Assembly (NCBI GenBank): GCA_012270065.1
Contig: JAAXJB010000011.1
Span: forward strand, 1 to 39,740
DNA: 39,740 nucleotides
Source: Rubripirellula sp.
GTDB lineage: Bacteria; Planctomycetota; Planctomycetia; Pirellulales; Pirellulaceae
Direction: 5' to 3'
Each line of letters begins with the position of its first letter. The stretch's first letter is position 1. Below, piece after piece: positions 25,607 through 34,560 of the stretch. Under the pieces are notes generated by a model that ran no database searches, was not told the DNA's origin, and saw only the letters and a list, made by a program, of their open reading frames with translations. A program made the translations under genes and the position numbers.

Positions 25607-28600
25607 TTGTCTGCTCACCCCGTAATGGTCGTTTGACTTTTGGCAAGTAACGCAACGACAAACGTTAAAAAGCTTGACACCGTGCCTCGTCTGATGGATG
25701 AGGCCGCCGGGCTTGGTACGCGCCTGCGTCGGCATACAGCGGGCCAAACACTCGCTTTTTCAGGTGTTTGGGGCAGCATGCGAGGTGTGTTTGCCGCGGC
25801 GATCGCAAGGCACGCGTCCAATATTCTGATGTTATTGCCGGAAGCAGCTGATGCTGATGTGGTTGCCGGAGACGCGATCGCGTTCGGTTTGGAAAATGCA
25901 ATTTCGCTCCCACTGTCGGCTGGTGAGGCATCAGCATCCTCGATTCGGGACGATGATTACGCCGATCGGCTGCAGGTGTTGCAGCGGCTTGTGACACGGA
26001 ATGATGATTCGGATTTTCCGCTGCTGGTCACCGCATACATCGGTGGCGCTGTTCAGTTGGTGCCAACACCGGAAACTCTTGAAGCGTCAACGAGAAGACT
26101 TGCCGTCGGAGATTTGGTCGATCCGGAAACCATTCGTCGTTGGCTCGCTGAGTCGGGGTTTGCGGCGACGACGGCTGTTCAATTGCCAGGCGAGTTTGCT
26201 GCCCGCGGTGGGCTTTTGGACGTCTATTCTGCCGATCAATCACAGCCGCTTCGAATCGAGTGGTTTGGTGATGAAATCGAGTCGATACGTCGCTTTGATC
26301 CCGGAAGCCAAAGGAGCATTGAGTCGTTGCAGTAGGTCGAAATTGCTTCGGTTGGGATCGATAATTCATCCGTTTACGACTTCGAGGATCCGCTAGCAGA
26401 CGAAGATTCATCAGGGGATGCCAATCCGCTCGTTGGGAATGCGGCTGTAGAAGGCGAGAATTCCCGGCGCGCTGACCAACATGATGTTGACGGCAGATTG
26501 AGCAAATCGGGATTGGGTGCGATCACGGACTATCTGCCAGCAGACACGTTGGTTGTTGTGGTGGACCCGCAGGAATGTGAACGTTCTGCGGAAGCGTTGA
26601 TCAAGCGTAGTGGCGAAGAAGCAAACTTGATGTCTTATTGCGATCTGATCGAGTCTCTCTCGCAATTTCGCATGGTCACCGGCACGACTCTGGCCAGCGG
26701 CGACCAGAAAGATATTGTTGACCTGCAGTCGACGTCGGCGGAAGGTTTTGCCCTGTCTCTTGATGAAACGCGGACGCGTCTCGATAGTGTTGCCAAGGAT
26801 GATGAGATCGTCCTTGTGGGAGACACACCTGCCGATGGTGAGCGTTTAACAGAGCTGTTGCATGACACGGACGCAGCCCGGCAGGGTCGACTTCATCTTG
26901 TCGTGGCGGAATTGAGTGGAGGGTGTCGCCTGACGACTGCCGGCATTCTTGTGCTGACGGGGGCAGAACTTTTTCAGCGGAGTCCCGTTCGACGCGGAAG
27001 GTCGAGAGCACGCGGGAAGCCGATCAGCAGCTTGATGCAACTCGACCCCGGCGATCTCGTGGTACACCTGTCGCATGGAATCGGTCTGTATCGCGGTTTG
27101 AAGCATATCGAAAAACATGGACAGCATCTGGAACATCTGACCATCGAGTTTGATGGTGGCACGAAGATTTACGTGCCCGCCTCGCGGATCGGACTCGTCC
27201 AACGCTATGTCGGTGGTACCAAAACAACACCACGTCTTGCGAAAATTGGCGGCCAGTCGTGGTCGCGGCAAAAGAAGGCAGCCGAATCGGCGGTGACTGA
27301 CATGGCCGTTGAGTTGCTGGAAATGCAGGCGGAAAGAACTGCCAGGCGGGGGCTTGTGTTTGACCCCGATAATGCATGGCAACGACAGTTTGATGCAAGT
27401 TTTCCCTACGTGGAGACACCCGATCAGGTCAAAGCAATTGCTGTCAGCAAAGAGGACATGGAATCCGGAAGTCCGATGGACAGGCTCATCTGTGGTGATG
27501 TCGGATTTGGAAAAACCGAAGTTGCCATGCGAGCCGCCTTCAAGGCAGTGGTCAGCGGTTATCAGGTTGCAGTGCTTGTACCTACCACCGTGCTTGCTGA
27601 GCAGCACTACAACAATTTCAAGAACCGGATGGCGGAGTTCCCTGTGGAAATCAGGAAGCTGAGCCGATTTTGTACAGCTGCCGAACAACGGGAAACTGTC
27701 AAGGATATTCGCAAGGGTGATGTCGACATCGTTGTGGGAACCCATCGTATCGCCAGTAAAGACGTTGCGTTCAATCGCCTTGGCCTCGTTGTCGTGGATG
27801 AAGAACAGCGATTTGGGGTGGCCGTCAAAGAGCGACTGAAAACACTGCATAGCAATGTTGACGTCATGACTCTTTCAGCAACCCCGATTCCGCGAACACT
27901 GCACATGGCTTTGGTGGGGGTTCGTGATATCAGCAATCTCGAAACTCCACCGGCAGAACGGCGGGCAGTGGAGACCAAAGTTGTGCGCTGGGACGAAAAC
28001 CTGATTCGTCGTGCCGCCATCAGAGAGCTGAACCGGGGCGGTCAGATGTTCTTCGTGCACAACCGGATCGGGGATATGCATGCCGTGGCAGATCGACTGA
28101 AAAGGATTGTTCCGGAGTTGCGCGTTGGCATTGGGCATGGTCAGATGGGAGAGGGCGAACTCGAAAAGGTCATGGTCGATTTCATCGAGCATCGATTTGA
28201 TCTGCTGCTGGCAACAACGATTGTGGAAAGTGGTTTGGATATCCCGAATGCAAACACCATTTTCATCGACGATGCCGATCACTATGGGCTGAGTGACTTG
28301 CACCAATTGCGTGGTCGAGTTGGTCGTTACAAGCATCAGGCTTACTGCTATCTGATGGTAGCGCAGCACAAGCATCTCTCTCCCGAGGCGACCAAACGTT
28401 TGCGGGCCATCGAAGAGTTCAGTCAGATGGGATCGGGTTTTGCGATCTCCATGCGGGATCTGGAAATCAGGGGTGCAGGGAATCTCTTGGGCAGCCAGCA
28501 GAGTGGGCACATTGCCGCGGTTGGCTATGAAATGTATTGCCAGCTGCTCGAGGACGCAGTTCGGCAGGTTCAGAATCTTGCCCCCAAGCTTTCTGCTGAT

Positions 28601-29029
28601 GTTGATATTGATTTACCGGTGGAAGCATATTTGCCAGAGGATTATGCGCCAGACTTGCGACACAAAATCGACCTGTACCGCCGGATGGCAAAGATCGACG
28701 ATGCAGGACAGATCCAGGAAATCCGTGAGGAGTTACGCGATCGGTTTGGCCCTTTGCCAGCCGCAACAAGTCGAATGCTCGAATTGGCAGAATTGAGACT
28801 CGACGCCGCGGCATGGCAGATCTCGGCGATCACATCCGATGCGAGATTCATCATCCTCCATTACAGCAATCGAAGGCAGATGGAGCGACTTGTGCAGACC
28901 AGTTCCATTGCAATCCGAATTGTTGACAGGACACGGGCCTACATCCCAACCAAAGGTTACGACATGCAGGTCGACGCGGTTGGCACAAGTTGGTTGCAGC
29001 TTGCCAGAGCCGCGCTGCACATTGGTTAG
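25607..29029 (+). pseudogene. mfd: Transcription-repair coupling factor Mfd, interrupted by in-frame stop(s)
   Basis: One reading frame encodes an essentially full-length Mfd (about 1130 residues) but is broken by TAG at 26333-26335, within ...SIESLQ-stop-VEIASVGI. Homology continues in the same frame on both sides, so this is a base substitution, not a frameshift. The part before the stop carries the UvrB-like domain (GAWG-like SGVWGSMRG, GGLLDVYSADQSQPLRIEWFG). The part after it is intact: RNA polymerase-interaction region (GDLVVHLSHGIGLYRGLKHI), Walker A GDVGFGKTE, DEEQRFG, SATPIPRTLHMAL, VESGLDIPNANT, QLRGRVGR. A possible second stop is TGA 25634-25636, if translation begins at TTG 25607; otherwise TTG 25640 avoids it but has no ribosome binding site. 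The truncated C-terminal part could be made from an internal start such as TTG 26498, but no good ribosome site is seen there. Confidence 0.85.
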
Positions 29030-29048
29030 ACGCTGCACATTGGTTAGG
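29013..29048 (+). repeat. 18-bp tandem duplication of the mfd stop region
   Basis: CGCTGCACATTGGTTAGA at 29013-29030 is repeated as CGCTGCACATTGGTTAGG at 29031-29048. Each copy encodes LHIG and a TAG in the mfd frame, so the gene has two in-frame stops one repeat apart. A third partial copy (CGTTGCAC) follows. Confidence 0.95.
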
Positions 29049-29067
29049 CGTTGCACCGGTCTGGCCT

Positions 29068-30270
29068 TCAGGCTACCTGTTCAATGAACCGGGCGACAAT
29101 GTGGTCGGCGATTGCCAATGAGGCCGTTGCCGCAGGGGAAGGTGCATTGAGTACATGAATGGCGTGCTCACTCGTTTCAAACATGAAGTCATCGACGAGG
29201 TTACCGGATGGGTCGACTGTCTGGGCACGCACGCCAGCCCGCCCCGGGATCAGGTTGTCAGATTGCAGACGCGGAATCAACCTCTGAAGTGCGGTGACGA
29301 ATGCCTGCTTGCTTAGCGAACGATGCATTTCGCCAAGCCCCATTCGCCAGTGTTTCGCTGCAAGTTTTCGGAAGCCTCGGTACCCCAGGGTCTCGCCCAG
29401 ATCACTCAGGCTGATGTCCCGCCAGCGATATCCCTTGCGTGCCAATGCGAGCACCGCGTTTGGACCGCACTCCACGCCACCATCAATCATGCGAGTGAAA
29501 TGCACTCCGAGAAATGGAAATGAGGGATCGGGTACGGGATAAATCAGATTGCGACAAAGGAATTCACTGTCAGGAGCCAACTCATAGTATTCTCCGCGAA
29601 AAGGAATCACTTTGAACGCTGTCTGTACACCTGCCATTCTGCAGACACGGTCCGATTGCAATCCTGCGCAATTGATCAATCTTCCCGCATGAAATTTCTG
29701 GCCAGTGGTGCTGGTTAATTCGAGGCTGTCCTTGAGATGTTTGATTCCACGCAGTTCAAAGTCCAATTCGATGGATACCCCGTCGGTGCGCAGGATTTGA
29801 GCGATCTTGTGGCAGACGGAACGATAATTGACGATTCCGGTTTCCGGGACGTGCAAGGCGGCGATGCCGGCTGCTGCAGGCTCAAGTTCTCTGAGTTGAT
29901 CACTATCAATACGCTCGCATTGCACTCCATTCAGTTTTGCACGTTCGGCAATGTTTTCGAGACGGCTCAGTTCCGGCTCACTTGTGGCTACGACGATCTT
30001 GCCGCAACGGTCCCATGCCACGGCATGTTCACTGCAGAAATCTTCCATCTGCTGTTTACCGTTCCGGCAGCATGTCGCCTTCAGTGAGCCCGGCTTGTAA
30101 TAGATGCCGGAATGGAGAACTCCGGAGTTGTGTCCGGATTGGTGTTCGCCGACGTCGTTTTCGGCTTCAATCAACTTGATTTGAATGTCGGGGTGTCTTT
30201 TTCGCAGCTTGAAAGCAGTAGCCAAACCAACGATTCCGCCTCCAACGATCGTGATATCTGGTCGACTCAT
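29068..30270 (-). CDS. lhgO: L-2-hydroxyglutarate oxidase
   Basis: A 400-residue FAD-dependent oxidoreductase of the DAO/GlpO fold, from ATG 30270 with GAGG about 10 bases upstream. The dinucleotide-binding motif is ITIVGGGIVGLATAFKL near the N-terminus. LhgO-typical segments follow: GVLHSGIYYKPGSLKA, VPETGIVNYRSVC, RLINCAGLQSDRV, VIPFRGEYYEL, LIYPVPDPSFPFLGVHFTR and GPNAVLA. It oxidises L-2-hydroxyglutarate to 2-oxoglutarate, passing electrons to the membrane quinone pool in characterised bacteria. Length and motifs are normal. It converges on mfd with only 38 bases between the ends and no clear terminator. Confidence 0.93.
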   Translation of the reverse strand: MSRPDITIVGGGIVGLATAFKLRKRHPDIQIKLIEAENDVGEHQSGHNSGVLHSGIYYKPGSLKATCCRNGKQQMEDFCSEHAVAWDRCGKIVVATSEPELSRLENIAERAKLNGVQCERIDSDQLRELEPAAAGIAALHVPETGIVNYRSVCHKIAQILRTDGVSIELDFELRGIKHLKDSLELTSTTGQKFHAGRLINCAGLQSDRVCRMAGVQTAFKVIPFRGEYYELAPDSEFLCRNLIYPVPDPSFPFLGVHFTRMIDGGVECGPNAVLALARKGYRWRDISLSDLGETLGYRGFRKLAAKHWRMGLGEMHRSLSKQAFVTALQRLIPRLQSDNLIPGRAGVRAQTVDPSGNLVDDFMFETSEHAIHVLNAPSPAATASLAIADHIVARFIEQVA

Positions 30271-30575
30271 GGGGGGCTTGCCTCGGAAAGTTACGCGGGG
30301 CGCGCGGAAGTCGCCGCTGGTTTGCTCTCTGGATTGTAGGTGAGCGATTCAGGATTCTGTAGATAAGAGATGTCACGACTGGCAGGCATTCTTGGCGGCT
30401 GTTCAAGGTCGCAAATCCGTCATGACCGTCAATACCCGTACCATGTGTACAGCACATTCGCACGCAAGTGCGTAAAGTTATCCCCTGTAAGTTTGTAAAT
30501 GCTCATTTTTCGCCGTATGGTTCCGCAGATACCGACAGTTTTCACGTCGGTCGTACTCATCTTTGCGTGTGGGGC

Positions 30576-31829
30576 ATGATGTCGCAGGGAATGGTTGGAA
30601 TATCGCTGGACGAACTGTGCCTGGGCACAGTTTGCAAATACCCCGTGGAAGACCGGCGGGGCATGCTGCTCCTGGGTGCCAACGCAAGCATCACATCGGA
30701 TGTGGTTCGAAATCTTCGTGATCGCGAAATCCTGCAAATCAGGATCGATGTCCGTGATGTAGACGCCATTTGCGTGGATGATGCCGAGCCGATCGCATTG
30801 AATCCAGAGAATGAACGCAAGGAACGCATCGCAAAGGCGACTCCTGTCAAAGATCTTCTGATTGATTGCCATGATCAGGGGCTCAGTGAGGCACGTTCGC
30901 AGCAACTTGACGAAGTCATGGTCCTCGCCAAGGCGCATTTTGAGGTGTTGCGAGAGCAGCTCAATGAGAACGTGGTTCTCAGCACTGACGGCTTCGTCGA
31001 GGTCGCCAACAACTATGCCCGCTCAATGATTGAGGATCACGACCAGACGGTGGGAGAGGTCGGTGCGGCGACGGTTTCGACTGATGTTGATGACCGTTCC
31101 ATTCGTATGGCTGTGCTCGGAATGGCTGTTGCGACCGAAATGGGTTTGACCGGACATCAGGTGCTTGAGTTGGGCTTGACCGCCCTGCTTCATGACATCG
31201 GCTTTCACCTCATGGAGGATTCCATGAGCAAGCCCGTTGAACTGATGAACGAAGAGGAGTTGTGGGAGTACCGGAAACATCCGATCGTTTCAGTGTCCTG
31301 CGTTTCGGAGGTTCCACAAATATCCGAAGGAATTCAGATTGCGATGTAACAGGTCAATGAACAATTTGACGGTAGCGGTTATCCACGTGGCTTGATGTCA
31401 CATCGCATTCACAACTATGCCCGAATTTTGAATGTGGTTGATTCGTATCTGCAATTGATTTCACCGACCAATGATCGTCGCGGAATCATTCCGCATGATG
31501 CCTTGGGTTTGTTACTGCACCAGGCGAGTCGTGGCCTGTTTGATCCCCGGGTGATCAAGGCATTTCTATACATTGAGAGTCTCTATCCGCTGGGAAGCAT
31601 CGTCGAGTTGGCATCCGGCGAATTGGCCCGCGTCATTCGCCGGCCGCAAACGGGGTACGCGGAACCCGTATTGCAGAGCACAGATGGGCATCGCATTGAT
31701 CTGGCTCATGGAAAAGAAACGGTCCTGAGGCCAGTTTGTGATCCGGGGATTGATCAGATCCGTCTGGCTCCGGATGTTCTGGAAAACATCGAGTGGCATC
31801 CGTCGCATCCCGCCATGAAGGTCGGTTGA
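30576..31829 (+). pseudogene. HD-GYP-type phosphohydrolase-like gene interrupted by in-frame stop
   Basis: A single frame of 417 codons (start uncertain: ATG 30576, 30579 or 30591; open back to 30468) is broken by TAA at 31347-31349. The N-terminal part contains a domain with LGTVCKYPVEDRRGMLLLGA, then a helical HD region (LTALLHDIGFHLMED, HPIVSVSCVSEVPQISEGIQ). The part after the stop resumes exactly where the GYP segment belongs: QVNEQFDGSGYPRGL, then NYARILNVVDSYLQLIS and a C-terminal extension. HD-GYP proteins degrade cyclic di-GMP. Several expected metal ligands look replaced here (Lys after HDIG, His-His-Glu before DGSGYP), so activity was doubtful even before the stop. Relatives in Planctomycetes have the same degenerate pattern, as far as I recall. 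If truncated, the product lacks the GYP half. Confidence 0.78.
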
Positions 31830-32115
31830 TTCTCACAGACGTTCCAGCATCGGTTCCTCGCGCGTTGTCCATCACGAGTTTTTTCAGATTTGATTTCCCG
31901 ACTGCTCAGGTCTTTGTCTGAGCTTCGCATCGTCGGAACTTCGTCTGTCACCATTTCGCTGCTGTGAGCATCGGTGCGGATCTGGTTTTGGCCTCATGAT
32001 CATGCGCAATCACGCATCGCCGGGCGTGTAGGATTTCCTCTGATTGTAGATTAAGCTACTGCGAACGGGATTTCCCTTCCATGGATGCTTTTAATTACAA
32101 GAGGATCAAAGCGGT
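31830..32115. other. Intergenic region, 286 bp
   Basis: Between the HD-GYP-like gene and a sulfatase. It holds a 6-bp hairpin GCTCAG-N8-CTGAGC at 31904-31923 without a T-tract. No gene and no clear promoter were recognised. Confidence 0.4.
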
Positions 32116-33633
32116 ATGAATCATTGTTTTCTGGTGATCACCAAGATTAATTCTGCTGTTGGATTTGCTTCACGTTTGCACCTGGTTCTGCCAGCTTTTG
32201 TTTTTGTCGTCGGGTTGGTTCATTGCGGTGACAATGCTGCCGCGGAACGGCGGCCCAATATCATCTACATCATGACCGATGATCTTGGTTACGGAGATCT
32301 GGGGTGCTACGGCCAGAAAATCGTCAAGACACCAAATCTGGACAGGATGGCTGCCGAAGGAATGCGGTTCACCGATCATTATTCAGGACACACTGTCTGT
32401 CGTCCTTCGCGGTTGGTGCTTTGGACCGGACAACATGTGGGGCACACCGGATTGACGGGGAATCGCCCACGATCTCTGACAGGGATGGAACTCACCGTGG
32501 CACAGAGGCTGAAACAGTCAGGTTACGCCACCGGTGGAGTCGGGAAGTGGGCTTTGGGAAATGTGGAGGAGGCAAGCGAAGTCAACAACGCTGGTCATCC
32601 CAACAACAATGGATTTGACTACTGGTTTGGATACCTGAATCAGGGAAACGCTCATAACTTTTATCCACCGTTTCTGTGGGAGAACAAGAAACAGGTGAAA
32701 TTGCCGGGCAATGTGCTCGGCGATTTCCCCAATGGTCGGGGACGTGTGTCGTCATTGAAGACCACGTATTCACATGACCGAATGACTGAAGCCGCTTTGA
32801 GGTTCATTCGCGAGCATCGTCAGGTGCCGTTTCTGCTTCATGTCCATTGGACGATTCCTCACGCCAATAACGAGGCAGGGCGAGTTCATGGAGATGGCAT
32901 GGAGGTTCCCGATTATGGACAGTACTCGAATGAGAACTGGCCTGATCCAGAAAAGGGGTTCGCAGCAATGGTGACTCGTATGGATGCCGATGTTGGTCGC
33001 ATATTCAATTTGCTGGATGAACTGGGACTTGACGATGATACGGCGGTGTTTTTCACGTCGGATAATGGACCTCACCAGGAAGGAGGTCACAAACACGAGT
33101 TTTTTGATTCCAATGGCCCGCTGACGGGGTTCAAGCGATCGATGCACGACGGCGGGATTCGTGTTCCGTTGATTGTGCGGTGGCCGGGCAAAGTCAAAGC
33201 TGGCAGCGTGTCTGATCACCCTTCTGCGTTTTGGGATTTCATGCCGACCGCTTGTGAAATTGCACAGGTACCCGAACCTGTTGGGATTGCTGCTGACCCG
33301 CAACGTGGGTGTGATGGAATTTCCTATCTCCCCACACTGGTTGGAAAGAAAGATGGGCAAGCTGAGCATCCATATCTGTACTGGGCAAGTCAGGAAGGAG
33401 CCACATCCGTCGGGATGCGGATGGGAAAGTGGAAACTCGTCAACTACCGCGTTCCACGCAACAGGCGTTCGCCGGCCAAGTCGGAAAAACAGGGAATTGG
33501 TAGCGGTAACGAGGACGATTGGCGGCTTTATGATTTGAATCTCGACATTGGCGAGAAAACGGATCTGGCGAATGCACATCCCGATGTCGTGCAGAAAATG
33601 TTGAGTTTGCTGAAATCAGATGGCCTGTTGTAG
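32116..33633 (+). CDS. Secreted arylsulfatase-like sulfatase
   Basis: A 505-residue protein from ATG 32116, with GAGG about 11 bases upstream. An N-terminal signal peptide (LHLVLPAFVFVVGLVHC) is followed by the type I sulfatase core: YIMTDDLGYGDLGCYG (Asp 55 and 56 bind metal) and CRPSR with Cys 95, the formylglycine precursor. Further motifs are GGVGKWALGN and FFTSDNGPHQEGGHKHEFFD. It resembles arylsulfatase A / N-acetylgalactosamine-6-sulfatase-type enzymes, and its probable targets are sulfated glycans outside the cytoplasm. First of a run of four same-strand genes; 132 bases separate it from the acyltransferase gene. Confidence 0.93.
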   Translation: MNHCFLVITKINSAVGFASRLHLVLPAFVFVVGLVHCGDNAAAERRPNIIYIMTDDLGYGDLGCYGQKIVKTPNLDRMAAEGMRFTDHYSGHTVCRPSRLVLWTGQHVGHTGLTGNRPRSLTGMELTVAQRLKQSGYATGGVGKWALGNVEEASEVNNAGHPNNNGFDYWFGYLNQGNAHNFYPPFLWENKKQVKLPGNVLGDFPNGRGRVSSLKTTYSHDRMTEAALRFIREHRQVPFLLHVHWTIPHANNEAGRVHGDGMEVPDYGQYSNENWPDPEKGFAAMVTRMDADVGRIFNLLDELGLDDDTAVFFTSDNGPHQEGGHKHEFFDSNGPLTGFKRSMHDGGIRVPLIVRWPGKVKAGSVSDHPSAFWDFMPTACEIAQVPEPVGIAADPQRGCDGISYLPTLVGKKDGQAEHPYLYWASQEGATSVGMRMGKWKLVNYRVPRNRRSPAKSEKQGIGSGNEDDWRLYDLNLDIGEKTDLANAHPDVVQKMLSLLKSDGLL

Positions 33634-33765
33634 ACAGCCGGGGGAACAGCGACACTACTTACCGGTGGGTTGAACTGAACCCGATTCGCATTGACCCGTT
33701 TGTGAGGTAACTGGCGGGGGAAGTGCTTTCAGTGTTGTTCAAATTCGGAGTCCTGTTCATACAAC

Positions 33766-34560
33766 ATGTCTGATGTACTGGTGCCAGCAGTTCCAGTGTG
33801 GTTTCAAAACGGATTCCACCGTTTCCTGCGTCCATTTCTCAAGCGGCACTTCCAGGCGGTTGCTGTGGAGAGTGAGTCACGTGAACGTTTGGCGTTTGCA
33901 GCGGATGAACCCCTGATCATTTACGGCAACCATCCATCCTGGTGGGATCAGTTGATTGACCACTTTATCAATCGTAGTCTGTTTCCTGATCTTCAGTTTT
34001 ACGCGACAATTGACGCGGATGCGCTTGAGCAGTATTCGGTTTTTGGGAAACTGGGTGTGTATGGCGTTCGAATGAACACGACCAGTGGAGCGGCGGGGTT
34101 TCTGAAGCAGACAACTGCTATCCTGAAGAGTGGGCATTCAGCGGTTTGGATCACGCCGGAGGGGCGTTTTGCTGATGTGCGTGATCATGATGCAGAACTG
34201 ATGCCAGGTCTTGCACACATCTGTAAAAAAATGGACGTGGGCAAAGTTGTGCCGCTGGCATTGGAGTACCCGTTCTGGGAGGAAAGACTGCCGCTATGCC
34301 TGGCGATGTTCGGGAAACCTGTGAGTATCGCGGAAAATCAGGGAAGATCGAAGCAGGAGTGGCGAGATCGGTTGTCGGCAGAACTTCGAGAAACGCAACA
34401 GCAGTTGTCGCAGCTTGTGATCGGTCGTTCATCTGAACCATTTGATGATCTCCTCAAGGGGAAAACCGGCGCCGGGATGTTCTACGATTCGTTCCGCCGG
34501 ACGCGTTCATTGTTTTCGCGGAAGAAGTTTCGTCATCAACATGGAGAGCAATTCGAATGA
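33766..34560 (+). CDS. PlsC-like acyltransferase
   Basis: A 264-residue protein with the glycerolipid acyltransferase signature: HPSWWD (His 56 and Asp 61, the HxxxxD catalytic pair) and PEGRFAD at 131-137, the usual phosphate-binding motif. It lacks an obvious long membrane helix. It would transfer an acyl group to a hydroxyl of a lipid or lipid-linked sugar. Its last bases overlap the glycosyltransferase start (ATGA), so the two are probably made together. Such an acyltransferase/glycosyltransferase pair resembles the late steps of acyl-glycosyl carotenoid or glycolipid synthesis (CrtO/CrtQ-type); no carotenoid gene is in the window, so this remains a hypothesis. A plain lysophosphatidate acyltransferase is the alternative. 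Confidence 0.82.
   Translation: MSDVLVPAVPVWFQNGFHRFLRPFLKRHFQAVAVESESRERLAFAADEPLIIYGNHPSWWDQLIDHFINRSLFPDLQFYATIDADALEQYSVFGKLGVYGVRMNTTSGAAGFLKQTTAILKSGHSAVWITPEGRFADVRDHDAELMPGLAHICKKMDVGKVVPLALEYPFWEERLPLCLAMFGKPVSIAENQGRSKQEWRDRLSAELRETQQQLSQLVIGRSSEPFDDLLKGKTGAGMFYDSFRRTRSLFSRKKFRHQHGEQFE

Noticed and set aside
26846-27850. Minus-strand frame of 334 codons
   Set aside because: Antisense to the motor region of mfd, where Walker and helicase motifs are clear; no recognisable product.
25607-31829. Stop-codon reassignment as the reason for in-frame stops
   Set aside because: TAG, TAA and possibly TGA are all involved, and intact genes in the window end normally on TAA and TGA (and mfd itself ends on TAG).
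31904-31923. Intrinsic terminator after the HD-GYP-type gene
   Set aside because: 6-bp stem with an 8-base loop but no T-tract on either strand.
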